From positions 868,001 through 932,000 of the forward strand of contig CAXXFD010000001.1 in the NCBI GenBank assembly GCA_963662905.2: DNA of 64,000 nucleotides. Direction: 5' to 3'. The notes under the pieces were generated by a model. It was not told the origin of the DNA. It was given only the letters and a program-made list of their open reading frames with translations, and ran no database searches. The position numbers and the translations under genes are program-made. The DNA comes from G963662905 sp963662905 (GTDB lineage Bacteria; Bacteroidota; Bacteroidia; Bacteroidales; WRLA01). Below, one piece after another: positions 18,064 to 25,915 of this stretch. Numbering within the stretch: the stretch's first letter is position 1; every line of letters starts with the position of its first letter.

Positions 18064-19935
18064 TTATTTTGATAAATAAATTGCCAGCACATTGATGTCT
18101 GAAGGAGATACACCGCTGATACGCGATGCTTGTCCTAAAGTAGCCGGTTTGATTTTCGATAGCTTTTCGCGCGCTTCATACGAAATACTTTGCAGGCCGT
18201 GATAATCAAAATCCGGTGAAAGCTTTAAGTTTTCCAATCGGTTTAAGCGGTCTGCAATATCTTCTTCTTTTCGGATATAACTCGAATACTTCAAAAGTAT
18301 TTCCGCGCTTTCAAGGATATCTTTGCTGGCTAAATTTTCCGATTGGACAAATTCCTTGAAGTTTGGCAGGTTTTCAATCAAAGCTTCCAGATGAACCTGA
18401 GGGCGAAGAATGATCTGGCTGATACGGGTTTTTTGGTTTATTTCCGGCGTTCCGGCTTCTTTTAGATATGGATTTACATCATCGGGTTCAGCACTGTTGT
18501 TTTGCGTGTATTTCTCAATGTCCATCAATGCTCGTTCCTTTTTTTGGCATTGTTCCATCCGGTCTTCTGATACCATTCCTAATTCAAAAGCTAATGGAGT
18601 AAGCCTCAAATCCGCATTATCCTGACGCAACATCAGACGGTATTCTGCACGTGAAGTGAACATTCGGTAGGGTTCATCCACACCTTTAGTGATGAGGTCG
18701 TCGATCAATACGCCGATATAGGCTTCGGAGCGTTTAAGAACAATTTCTTCTTCACCATGCACCTTGCGGTGGGCATTAATTCCGGCCATTAATCCCTGTG
18801 CACCGGCTTCTTCATAACCTGTTGTTCCGTTGATTTGACCGGCGAAATAGAGGTTTTCTACCAGTTTTGTTTCTAAACTTGCCTTTAATTGCATGGGCGG
18901 GAAGAAATCGTATTCGATGGCATAACCGGGACGGAAAATTTTCGCGTTCTCAAAACCGGGGATTAAACGCAATGCTTTGAATTGGATTTCTTCGGGAAGA
19001 CTGGATGAAAATCCGTTGATATAGTATTCAATGGTATTCCATCCTTCCGGTTCGATAAAAAGTTGATGCCGGTTTTTGTCGGAAAAGCGTTCGATTTTAT
19101 CTTCAATACTTGGGCAATAACGCGGACCAATGCCTTGAATCCTGCCGTTAAACATGGGGCTAAATTGAAATCCGGTGCGCAAAACATCATGCACAGCTTC
19201 ATTGGTGTGTACCAGATAACAGCTTCTTTGCTTTGTGAGCTTTGGTGTTTCTGTGAATGAAAATTTTGCGGGTTCTTCATCGCCGGGCTGTTCGGTCATT
19301 TTGCTGAAATCAAGACTGCGTCCGTCAACACGCACCGGTGTGCCTGTTTTCATTCGGTCGGATTCAAACCCTATTTCGTTCAATGTTTCCGTCAGTCCTT
19401 TGCTTGCCGGATCGCCCATCCTGCCGCCACCATATTGTTTCATCCCTATGTGGATGGTGCCGTTGAGAAATGTCCCATTGGTCAATATCACCGATTTTGC
19501 GGCTATTTCAATGCCCAGTGCGGTTTTAACACCGGATAGTTTATCTCCCTTAAAGAGCAATCCGGTTACGGTATCCTGCCAGAAATCGAGGTTTGGCGTG
19601 TTTTCAAGCGCTAAACGCCATTCTTCCGAAAACCTCATACGATCGCTTTGGGCACGTGGACTCCACATTGCGGGGCCTTTGGATTTATTAAGCATGCGGA
19701 ATTGAATCATACTTTTATCCGTAATAATGCCCGACATGCCGCCCAGCGCATCAATTTCGCGTACTATTTGCCCTTTAGCAATTCCCCCCATAGCAGGGTT
19801 GCACGACATCGCTGCGATCGCATTCATATTCATGGTGATCAGCAATGTTTTTGAACCCAGCCTTGCAGCCGCTGCTGCTGCCTCACTACCGGCATGGCCT
19901 GCACCTACAACAATTACATCGTATTCTATAAACAT
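18064..19935 (-). CDS. mnmG: tRNA uridine-5-carboxymethylaminomethyl(34) synthesis enzyme MnmG
   Basis: A 623-residue FAD enzyme (formerly GidA). With MnmE it modifies the wobble uridine of several tRNAs. The FAD-binding GAGHAGSEAAAAAARLG is at residues about 10-26, and family motifs SCNPAMGGIAKGQ and GQINGTTGYEEAGAQG are intact. I use the ATG at 19935 (MFIEYDVIVVGAG); a TTG five codons upstream is also in frame. Exact parS sites lie 18 bases upstream of the start and 58 bases after the stop. A candidate -7 box (TATCTTTG, minus strand 20144-20151) sits in the end of ybeY. The pairing with parS fits the frequent origin-proximal position of gidA. Confidence 0.97.
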   Translation of the reverse strand: MFIEYDVIVVGAGHAGSEAAAAAARLGSKTLLITMNMNAIAAMSCNPAMGGIAKGQIVREIDALGGMSGIITDKSMIQFRMLNKSKGPAMWSPRAQSDRMRFSEEWRLALENTPNLDFWQDTVTGLLFKGDKLSGVKTALGIEIAAKSVILTNGTFLNGTIHIGMKQYGGGRMGDPASKGLTETLNEIGFESDRMKTGTPVRVDGRSLDFSKMTEQPGDEEPAKFSFTETPKLTKQRSCYLVHTNEAVHDVLRTGFQFSPMFNGRIQGIGPRYCPSIEDKIERFSDKNRHQLFIEPEGWNTIEYYINGFSSSLPEEIQFKALRLIPGFENAKIFRPGYAIEYDFFPPMQLKASLETKLVENLYFAGQINGTTGYEEAGAQGLMAGINAHRKVHGEEEIVLKRSEAYIGVLIDDLITKGVDEPYRMFTSRAEYRLMLRQDNADLRLTPLAFELGMVSEDRMEQCQKKERALMDIEKYTQNNSAEPDDVNPYLKEAGTPEINQKTRISQIILRPQVHLEALIENLPNFKEFVQSENLASKDILESAEILLKYSSYIRKEEDIADRLNRLENLKLSPDFDYHGLQSISYEAREKLSKIKPATLGQASRISGVSPSDINVLAIYLSK

Positions 19936-19953
19936 CTTGGAAAAAATCAATAT

Positions 19954-19969
19954 TGTTTCACGTGAAACA
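19954..19969. promoter_or_regulatory. parS site 2 (ParB binding site)
   Basis: A second exact copy of TGTTTCACGTGAAACA, in the leader of mnmG just upstream of its start codon. ParB spreading from here could cover the mnmG translation start region; that effect is inference. Confidence 0.92.
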
Positions 19970-20036
19970 GAAGAACTAACAAACGCTCTTCCATCTAGTT
20001 AAGCCTCCATAAACAAAATTCGCCAACAAAATCGGC

Positions 20037-20119
20037 TCTGTCCAAAAAATTTAATACTGTTGGAAGAAAAATATTTTTTCAGAAAGAGACCAATGAAGTT
20101 AAACGACTTTATGGACAGA
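20037..20119. repeat. Short inverted-repeat (MITE-like) element between mnmG and ybeY
   Basis: TCTGTCCA at 20037-20044 and TGGACAGA at 20112-20119 are exact inverted repeats bounding 67 AT-rich bases. The match extends inward with AAA on both sides (11 of 12). The ends resemble transposon termini, but no target duplication is evident. It could be a miniature transposable element, a relic, or a structured intergenic spacer. Confidence 0.35.
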
Positions 20120-20125
20120 AACTTA

Positions 20126-20551
20126 TTATTTTATTTCAGGGCGCAAAGATAAATAATAATCCTCTTTGGCTGTCATCTCGCTTTTATCGGAAGGGCTTTT
20201 GTCTTTATAGCCCATCAGGTGCAAAACACCATGAATCATCACCCGGTGCAATTCATCGGTGAATTTTTGCTTAAACTGGCGGGCATTTTCTTTGATACGG
20301 TCGATACTTATAAATACATCGCCCGAAATTATGTCTTCAGCAGAATAATCAAATGTGATTACATCGGTAAAATCGAAGTGCTGCAAATAATCTTCGTTAA
20401 TTTTGAGTAGATATTTATCCGAACAAAAAATGTAATTAATAACTCCCGTTTCCAGACCTTCTTTGTCAATGGCAGCGGAAATCCATTCGCGTAAGTTGTT
20501 TTTACCACGTAAACGGTAGTCTGTTTCTTCGGAGAAAAAATTAATTTGCAT
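20126..20551 (-). CDS. ybeY: Endoribonuclease YbeY
   Basis: A 141-residue UPF0054 metalloprotein that matures 16S rRNA ends and takes part in ribosome quality control. The zinc site reads HGVLHLMGYKDKSPSD: two histidines are kept while the usual final GYDH histidine is replaced, a variant I recall from other Bacteroidota. The ORF is open further upstream, but the start must be the ATG at 20551 (MQINFFSEE); it overlaps the end of the RsbW-like gene by 11 bases, so the two are coupled. Confidence 0.92.
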   Translation of the reverse strand: MQINFFSEETDYRLRGKNNLREWISAAIDKEGLETGVINYIFCSDKYLLKINEDYLQHFDFTDVITFDYSAEDIISGDVFISIDRIKENARQFKQKFTDELHRVMIHGVLHLMGYKDKSPSDKSEMTAKEDYYLSLRPEIK

Positions 20552-21053
20552 TATTGCTAAGGTATTCGTTTCCTGCGAATTCTGTAATTCCAAAATATTT
20601 TTTGATTTCTTTTCGGCGCTGCACCGAAAGCTCATAATTGATGCTGGCCGTATCAAAAAGGACAACAATTTTCCGTCCGTTTTTCAGAAATTTGATTTCA
20701 TCAGAAAGGCGCTCCATCAGGAATAAGCCGGTTCCACTGTTTTCATTGAACTCAACATTGATATCGGTGGGGTCCTGAATTTTTGTACTGTCAAAGCCTG
20801 CTCCTTCATCTTCTATCGAAAAGCGTAATCCGGAAGGAACGGCATCAAAATTTATAGAAACCTTCAGGCTTTTATTTTCTTTGTTTCCATGCACAATGGC
20901 ATTGCTCACAGCTTCGGTTAGCACCATAATAATATTACTGAAGTAGTTGTTGTTGATATTGTAGTGATCACAGATGTCTTCAACAAACTTCTCGACTTTG
21001 TGCATTTCTGAAAAATCAGAAAAAATTGTAAGGTGCTTTAATTCTTTGTTCAT
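20541..21053 (-). CDS. RsbW/SpoIIAB-like ATP-binding anti-sigma kinase domain protein
   Basis: A 170-residue single-domain GHKL ATPase of the HATPase_c_2 type. The N box is seen as VLTEAVSNAIVHGN and the lid as DEGAGFD and NSGTGLFLMERLSDEI. In partner switching such proteins phosphorylate an antagonist and sequester a regulator. No STAS antagonist or sigma factor is encoded nearby; the only phosphatase of the right class here is at 1-2996. The start at 21053 lies six bases after the DUF4175 stop; the longer ORF to 21143 overlaps that gene deeply and is rejected. Its target is unknown. Confidence 0.8.
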   Translation of the reverse strand: MNKELKHLTIFSDFSEMHKVEKFVEDICDHYNINNNYFSNIIMVLTEAVSNAIVHGNKENKSLKVSINFDAVPSGLRFSIEDEGAGFDSTKIQDPTDINVEFNENSGTGLFLMERLSDEIKFLKNGRKIVVLFDTASINYELSVQRRKEIKKYFGITEFAGNEYLSNNAN

Positions 21054-21057
21054 ACTG

Positions 21058-24000
21058 CTAGTCCAAAATAGGATATAAAAACTTATTTGCTTTTTTCTTG
21101 TAATAAGGCTTGAGTTCTGGCGGAATTGTCCGCAATAATTCAAGCTGATCTATCTCTTCCCTTTTATACTTAAAAATCGCCTCAGGGTTACTAATTTTTT
21201 TATTTTTTGCTTCCCGGGCTTCCCTTCTTTTTTCTTTCTCGCGCTCCCGCTCTGCTTTTTCTGATTTTAAGAGCCTTGTGAGAATATCTTTTTGCCTTTG
21301 GAGCGTTTGGCGGTTTAGGATTTTATTCACCAAATCGGTTTCCGTTTGCTCCATTTCTTCTGCAATTTTACGCATTTCTTTGCCCGGTTGCATACCGCCT
21401 TCTTTCATTTCTTCCATGTATTCTTCGAGCTTTCGTCGCAATGCCTGCTGTTGTGCTGCTGCACGGGCAAACTGCTCACTCATCGATTGTCCGCCTTTTT
21501 TCTGCTGGCCTTTGCCATTTTGCTGTTGCTGCAATTGCCTTTGCATTTCCTGCAGCTGTTTGTTGAGCTGCTCCTGTAGTTGGCTCATTGATTTCATGGA
21601 TTGTGATTGCGAACTGCCGCCCTGTTTTTGCTGTGAATTGCACTGGCCACTGCTCTGCATCGACATTTGTTGATCCTGCATTTGATCCAGGGCTTCGGCA
21701 AGCATTAATGCCAGGTCGTTGATGGCCGTGAAAACATATTGCTGCTTTCCGCTGGCCATATTGGGACGCCTTTCACTTAATTCACTTACTGCCGTTTTGA
21801 GGTTGCTCTCAATTTCTTTCACCTTCTTTGTTACATGAGGCTCAATGGCCATCTGCCTTTTTGCAAGTGATTTTAAGGAATCTTCGACCTTTTCAATGTC
21901 AGTTCCAAGCAGGTTTTGTTCGCGGATGAGCTCCGGATAGGACGGATCCTGTAATTTTATCTTTGATGTTTTGTCCATGAGCTCTTCCTGCTCGAAACTG
22001 ATTTGGATCAGGTTTTCAAGAATTTCCCTGAGATTTTCAATGTCCTCCCCCATTTGTTGCTGTTGCATCATGCTCATCATTTGTTGCAATGATTGCGACA
22101 TTTGTTTCATTTTCTGAGAAGCATTTTTTTGTTTTTCTGAAGCACCTTTCTGGTTCTGCTGCTGCATTTGCTCCATGCTTTGCTCCATATCTTCCGAAAT
22201 CTGCTCTTGCTGTTCTTCCGGTTTTTCAAAGTCATTCGGCTTTTCCAGCTCCTCGTTCATTTGCTCCAGCTCGTCTAATTGTTCTTTCAGGTTTTCAAAA
22301 TCTTCATTGAGCTTTTCTTGTTTTTCCTGCTCTTCTCTTAGTTCAGAATCTTCGCTTTTGGCCGTTTCCTCAGCCAGTTCTTCCTGCTCTTTGGCCATTT
22401 CTTCCAGTTGGTCAATGCTTTTTTGCAGCTCTGATTCAAATTGCAACTGCTTGAGCAATTCCATGTTCCGGTCGAGTTGCTCTTCCAGTTCTTCGTCCGA
22501 GATTTGCATTTGTTCGAGCAGGTCATTGGCTTTTTCCCGGTTGAGTTCATCCATCATTTGCTCCAATTGCTCAAAAAGCTCCTTCATTTCATCGTTCATA
22601 AGCTCTTCAAACATTTTTTTCAATTGCTCCTGCTTTTCGGCTAAACGCTGGCTTTTTTCTTCATCGAGGTTTTTTTCCTTATTGATTTTGGTATGTTCCT
22701 TAATTTGCTCGATATTTTGCTCCAACTCTTTATGTTTTTCCAGCAAATCGGCAATCTGTTGTTTATCCTGCCAGTCGAGTTCCTTTTTCTGCAGGATTTT
22801 TTTCTGCAGTTCTTCTGCCTGCTTCTGAAATTCCCGAGAATCCTTTATAGCTTCTTCAAATTTTTCATCCAGTTTGTTCCGCTCTTCTTTGCGCAAACTA
22901 TCGGCCTGAGCCCTTGTTGGTCGCGTATATATCATTTTATGTGAGCGGCTGGATTTTGGCCCGTTGATGCCATCATTGTCCCATACTTTAAAATAATATT
23001 CCGCGCTTTCACCGGGTGTCAGCTTCAACTCCTGTAGATCAAAAAAGTGAAAAAATTCCTGCTGGCTGTTGAATTTATTGATTTCGATTGCCTTTCGGAT
23101 GTCCGCTTTCCCTTCACGCTCAACCGTGAATTCCAGGCGTGAAAAGCCATAGTCATCCTCAATCAATCCGCGAAAATAAATCCGTGTATCAAAAACCGAG
23201 TCCTGCATTTCCTGTACCTGAATGTCGGCATACTGGTCCTTTTGGCAATGAATGCGGAACTCCATACTGTCGCTTTTTGGAATGTACTCATTGGAAGTCC
23301 AGAGCATAAATACCGAATCATTTAAAAAACGTCCGGAGCTTTCAAAAACATTGGCCGATTGCAGTTCACCCGATTTACCGATTTCTTGATTATTGATAAT
23401 CACTTTTTTGGTATCGCGTGTGTAAAACCTGAAGCTGAGTTCACTGCCTTCCGGTACATTAAATTCTGTTGCATTGGGAATGCTTTCGTCTTTCAGGCCC
23501 GTATAGGCAGGATAATTGATTTGCGTTTCAAAACTGCTGATTACAGGCTTCGGATGAACCAGGATCTTATATTTTTCTGTACGGATATCACCGGCAAATA
23601 ATTCAAAATCAATGCTTTCATTTAAATTCCGAAAGGTATAGACAAATCGGTTCGGCGCCGTTGCCCTGCAAAGGAAATCATTGTCTTTATAGCGGATGAA
23701 CATCTGTTGCGGCACTCGCTCCCCTTCTGTGGTAATTTCTAGTGTGAAATCCTCCAGCTGTGATGTTTTCAAGGCATCATTCAATATTTTGATGTGAAAA
23801 TCCTGTTTTGGTTCAAAATATTCATTGTGCTTTACGATGCGTTCGGCCGGCTCGGTTATCATTGCCGGACTGGCCACAAAAACCAGGAGGAAAATGCCCA
23901 ATGGAATCAGAGCGTATTTTAAGTATTTTTTGTTCGTTTTAAAATCAACAGCCTTTTTGAACGGATAAGGCTTTAATTCTTCTGATTTTTGCGCAATACT

Positions 24001-24390
24001 GGCTGCAATGAGTTCTGCTGATTTCGGGTTTTCCTCGATCAGTTTATGTAATTGTATGGTATTTAGTAGCTTATCGTTTATTTCCGGAAAATACTTTCCA
24101 ATGAGCCGTGAAGCTTCGGAATATGAAAGGCTTTTGCTCAGTTTCCCGATGCGGAACAAAGGCAACAGAATCCAGCGGATAAGCACGGCTGACGCCAGAA
24201 TAACATAAGTATAAAAGAGAATGCTGCGCGTAATGATACCGAATTCGCCTAAATATTCCACTATTAAAAGTACCAAAAGGAACAGCAGGAGCATTCCCAA
24301 ACTCAGAATGCTGCCTTTAAGCAGTTCATTTTTGTGATACTTGCGTACAAAAGCGTTAAGTCGCTTTATAATATCTTGATATTCATTCAT
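21058..24390 (-). CDS. DUF4175 family membrane protein with long Gln/Glu-rich coiled coil
   Basis: A 1110-residue protein. Two membrane helices lie at about 25-75 and a third at about 155-172; beta-rich Ig-like regions follow to about 490; then a low-complexity coiled coil very rich in Gln, Glu, Lys and Met runs from about 500 to 1050. Length and layout match DUF4175, which is almost confined to Bacteroidota and has no known function. The C-terminal coil is probably cytoplasmic or periplasmic depending on helix count, which I cannot settle. It ends six bases before the RsbW-like gene and starts six bases after gatB, so it lies in the operon. Confidence 0.82.
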   Translation of the reverse strand: MNEYQDIIKRLNAFVRKYHKNELLKGSILSLGMLLLFLLVLLIVEYLGEFGIITRSILFYTYVILASAVLIRWILLPLFRIGKLSKSLSYSEASRLIGKYFPEINDKLLNTIQLHKLIEENPKSAELIAASIAQKSEELKPYPFKKAVDFKTNKKYLKYALIPLGIFLLVFVASPAMITEPAERIVKHNEYFEPKQDFHIKILNDALKTSQLEDFTLEITTEGERVPQQMFIRYKDNDFLCRATAPNRFVYTFRNLNESIDFELFAGDIRTEKYKILVHPKPVISSFETQINYPAYTGLKDESIPNATEFNVPEGSELSFRFYTRDTKKVIINNQEIGKSGELQSANVFESSGRFLNDSVFMLWTSNEYIPKSDSMEFRIHCQKDQYADIQVQEMQDSVFDTRIYFRGLIEDDYGFSRLEFTVEREGKADIRKAIEINKFNSQQEFFHFFDLQELKLTPGESAEYYFKVWDNDGINGPKSSRSHKMIYTRPTRAQADSLRKEERNKLDEKFEEAIKDSREFQKQAEELQKKILQKKELDWQDKQQIADLLEKHKELEQNIEQIKEHTKINKEKNLDEEKSQRLAEKQEQLKKMFEELMNDEMKELFEQLEQMMDELNREKANDLLEQMQISDEELEEQLDRNMELLKQLQFESELQKSIDQLEEMAKEQEELAEETAKSEDSELREEQEKQEKLNEDFENLKEQLDELEQMNEELEKPNDFEKPEEQQEQISEDMEQSMEQMQQQNQKGASEKQKNASQKMKQMSQSLQQMMSMMQQQQMGEDIENLREILENLIQISFEQEELMDKTSKIKLQDPSYPELIREQNLLGTDIEKVEDSLKSLAKRQMAIEPHVTKKVKEIESNLKTAVSELSERRPNMASGKQQYVFTAINDLALMLAEALDQMQDQQMSMQSSGQCNSQQKQGGSSQSQSMKSMSQLQEQLNKQLQEMQRQLQQQQNGKGQQKKGGQSMSEQFARAAAQQQALRRKLEEYMEEMKEGGMQPGKEMRKIAEEMEQTETDLVNKILNRQTLQRQKDILTRLLKSEKAEREREKEKRREAREAKNKKISNPEAIFKYKREEIDQLELLRTIPPELKPYYKKKANKFLYPILD

Positions 24391-24395
24391 TTAAT

Positions 24396-25793
24396 CTAAT
24401 GCTTTAGCTTGTTTTCGAGCAGCTGCATGGCTTCGCCCGGATCAGCTTTTCCTCTGGATTTTTTCATGATTTGTCCCATAAAAAAACTGGCAAGGAAATT
24501 TTCCCCATTTCTATAACGCAGAAATTCACGTGGATGTTCTGCAAGTACATCATCAATTATTTCGCTGATTTCTGCTGCTTCCATTTCAATAAACCAATGA
24601 TTTTTGCGCGCAATTTCTTCAGGTTTTCCTTCCAAATTGTCCATCAAAACCGGAAGAAGTTTATCGCGCAAATTGCCTTTACTTATTTTATTCTGCTCAA
24701 AAAGACCAATGCAAGCGCACAATTGTTGTGCCAGCTTCTTTTTGTTTTGAACCGAAAGTTCTTTTAATTTTTGATCATCGAAGGCGCAAATATAGTGAGC
24801 GTATCTCGCCAATTGTTCCTTTTTCCACAATTTTCTTATTTGCTGAAATAGGGCAAATTTGTCTTGCCCGGTAGAAAGGGTCATCGCGCTTTCGTGCGTG
24901 ATTTTATATTTTTCGCGCAATTCCTGATAGATTTCTGCCGGCATTTGCGGTTTTTCAATAGCGTTTAAATCGAGTTTAAGCGGTGGCAGGTTTGGCTCGG
25001 GAATATAGCGATAGGAACCCGCTTCCTTTTTTCTCAATACGATCAGTTCATCTTTTGAAGCATCATAATCCTTTGTCAATGATTCCTGAGGATGCCCGAA
25101 ATGAATGCGTTCTTTCTGGATTTGATATTCTTTTTCAATGGCTTTTTTCAGGTTTCGGAAGGAATTGATGTTTTTTATTTCGGATTTGGGATAATGATGT
25201 CCCCATTCATCATATAGGCTGATGTTGGCATCGCAGCGCATTTGGCCTTCCTCCATTTTGCCTTCGCTGATGTTTAAAAAACGTGCCGCATCGCGTAATG
25301 CGCGGAAAATATCAGATGCCTGCTCTGCGGAGGAAATATCGGCATGAGTGACAATTTCCAAAAGGGCCACTCCTCCCCTGTTGAAATCCAGTAAGTTTTC
25401 AGCTTTCCGGTTCAAGCTTTTTGCAGCATCTTCTTCGAGATGCATTTCCATCAACCTAATTTCGTGCAGCTTTTTATTGTGGATATATTTCAAGTGGCCG
25501 CCACAACCTAATGGTTTGCGCTTTTGGGTAATCTGATAATTCTTTGCCGTATCGGCATAAAAATAATGCTTTCGGTCGAAAACCAGTTCCTCGGCAAGTG
25601 TGGAAGCGCAGGCTTTAGCCAACAATATTGCCGATTTTACCGCTTTGATATTTAAGGATGGAAGACTGCCCGGAAGCCCAAGGTTTTCCGCGCTGATGCT
25701 GGTATTCTCTTCTCTGGCATGCGTGTTTTCACGTGAAAACATTTTTGCTTCCTGCTTCAACTGCATATGTATTTCGAGCCCAACTTTCAGCAT
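24396..25793 (-). CDS. gatB: Asp-tRNA(Asn)/Glu-tRNA(Gln) amidotransferase subunit B
   Basis: A 465-residue GatB that, with GatA and GatC, amidates Glu-tRNA(Gln) or Asp-tRNA(Asn). It shows KVGLEIHMQL at the start, the metal-site CGGH-type region (residues about 110-125), RMRCDAN-type motif (MRCDANIS), and a C-terminal YqeY-like tail domain. GatA and GatC are not in this window. The frame extends upstream to 25931, but an exact -7 box sits at 25807-25814, so the start is the ATG at 25793 or 25802. It heads the minus-strand run. Codons 15-20 or so carry the 18-bp palindrome at 25724. Confidence 0.95.
   Translation of the reverse strand: MLKVGLEIHMQLKQEAKMFSRENTHAREENTSISAENLGLPGSLPSLNIKAVKSAILLAKACASTLAEELVFDRKHYFYADTAKNYQITQKRKPLGCGGHLKYIHNKKLHEIRLMEMHLEEDAAKSLNRKAENLLDFNRGGVALLEIVTHADISSAEQASDIFRALRDAARFLNISEGKMEEGQMRCDANISLYDEWGHHYPKSEIKNINSFRNLKKAIEKEYQIQKERIHFGHPQESLTKDYDASKDELIVLRKKEAGSYRYIPEPNLPPLKLDLNAIEKPQMPAEIYQELREKYKITHESAMTLSTGQDKFALFQQIRKLWKKEQLARYAHYICAFDDQKLKELSVQNKKKLAQQLCACIGLFEQNKISKGNLRDKLLPVLMDNLEGKPEEIARKNHWFIEMEAAEISEIIDDVLAEHPREFLRYRNGENFLASFFMGQIMKKSRGKADPGEAMQLLENKLKH
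25724..25741. repeat. 18-bp perfect palindrome inside gatB, parS-related
   Basis: TGTTTTCACGTGAAAACA is a perfect palindrome sharing the central TTTCACGTGAAA with parS but with one extra base in each arm. It matches 12 of 16 parS positions when centred. It could be a weak ParB site or coincidence within codons for MFSRENT. Confidence 0.4.
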
Positions 25794-25806
25794 TAAGTTC
25801 ATGATG

Positions 25807-25814
25807 CAAATGTA
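25807..25814 (-). promoter_or_regulatory. -7 box for gatB
   Basis: Minus-strand TACATTTG is an exact TAnnTTTG match just upstream of the gatB start. No clear -33 box. The implied transcript has a very short leader. Confidence 0.35.
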
Positions 25815-25915
25815 CAATATCAGCTTAATAATTGTTAAAAAATAGTCTGCAAGCAGGCTTTCATCGAACACTTTAAATAAAATGCGCAAATTTGTTGCTG
25901 AAAAAATGAATTTGT

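Noticed and set aside
21450..22700. Apparent tandem repeats in the DUF4175 gene
   Set aside because: They are low-complexity Gln/Glu/Lys codons of a coiled coil, not exact nucleotide repeats or a CRISPR array.
22175..22828. 217-residue Ser/Cys-rich plus-strand reading frame
   Set aside because: It is antisense to the Gln/Glu-rich coiled coil of the DUF4175 gene; its odd composition mirrors the CAG/GAA-type codons there.
24520..24540. TTCACGTGG parS-like half site in gatB
   Set aside because: Only one arm matches; not palindromic beyond the CACGTG core. Similar cores elsewhere (for example 17587 and 52185) also lack the arms.
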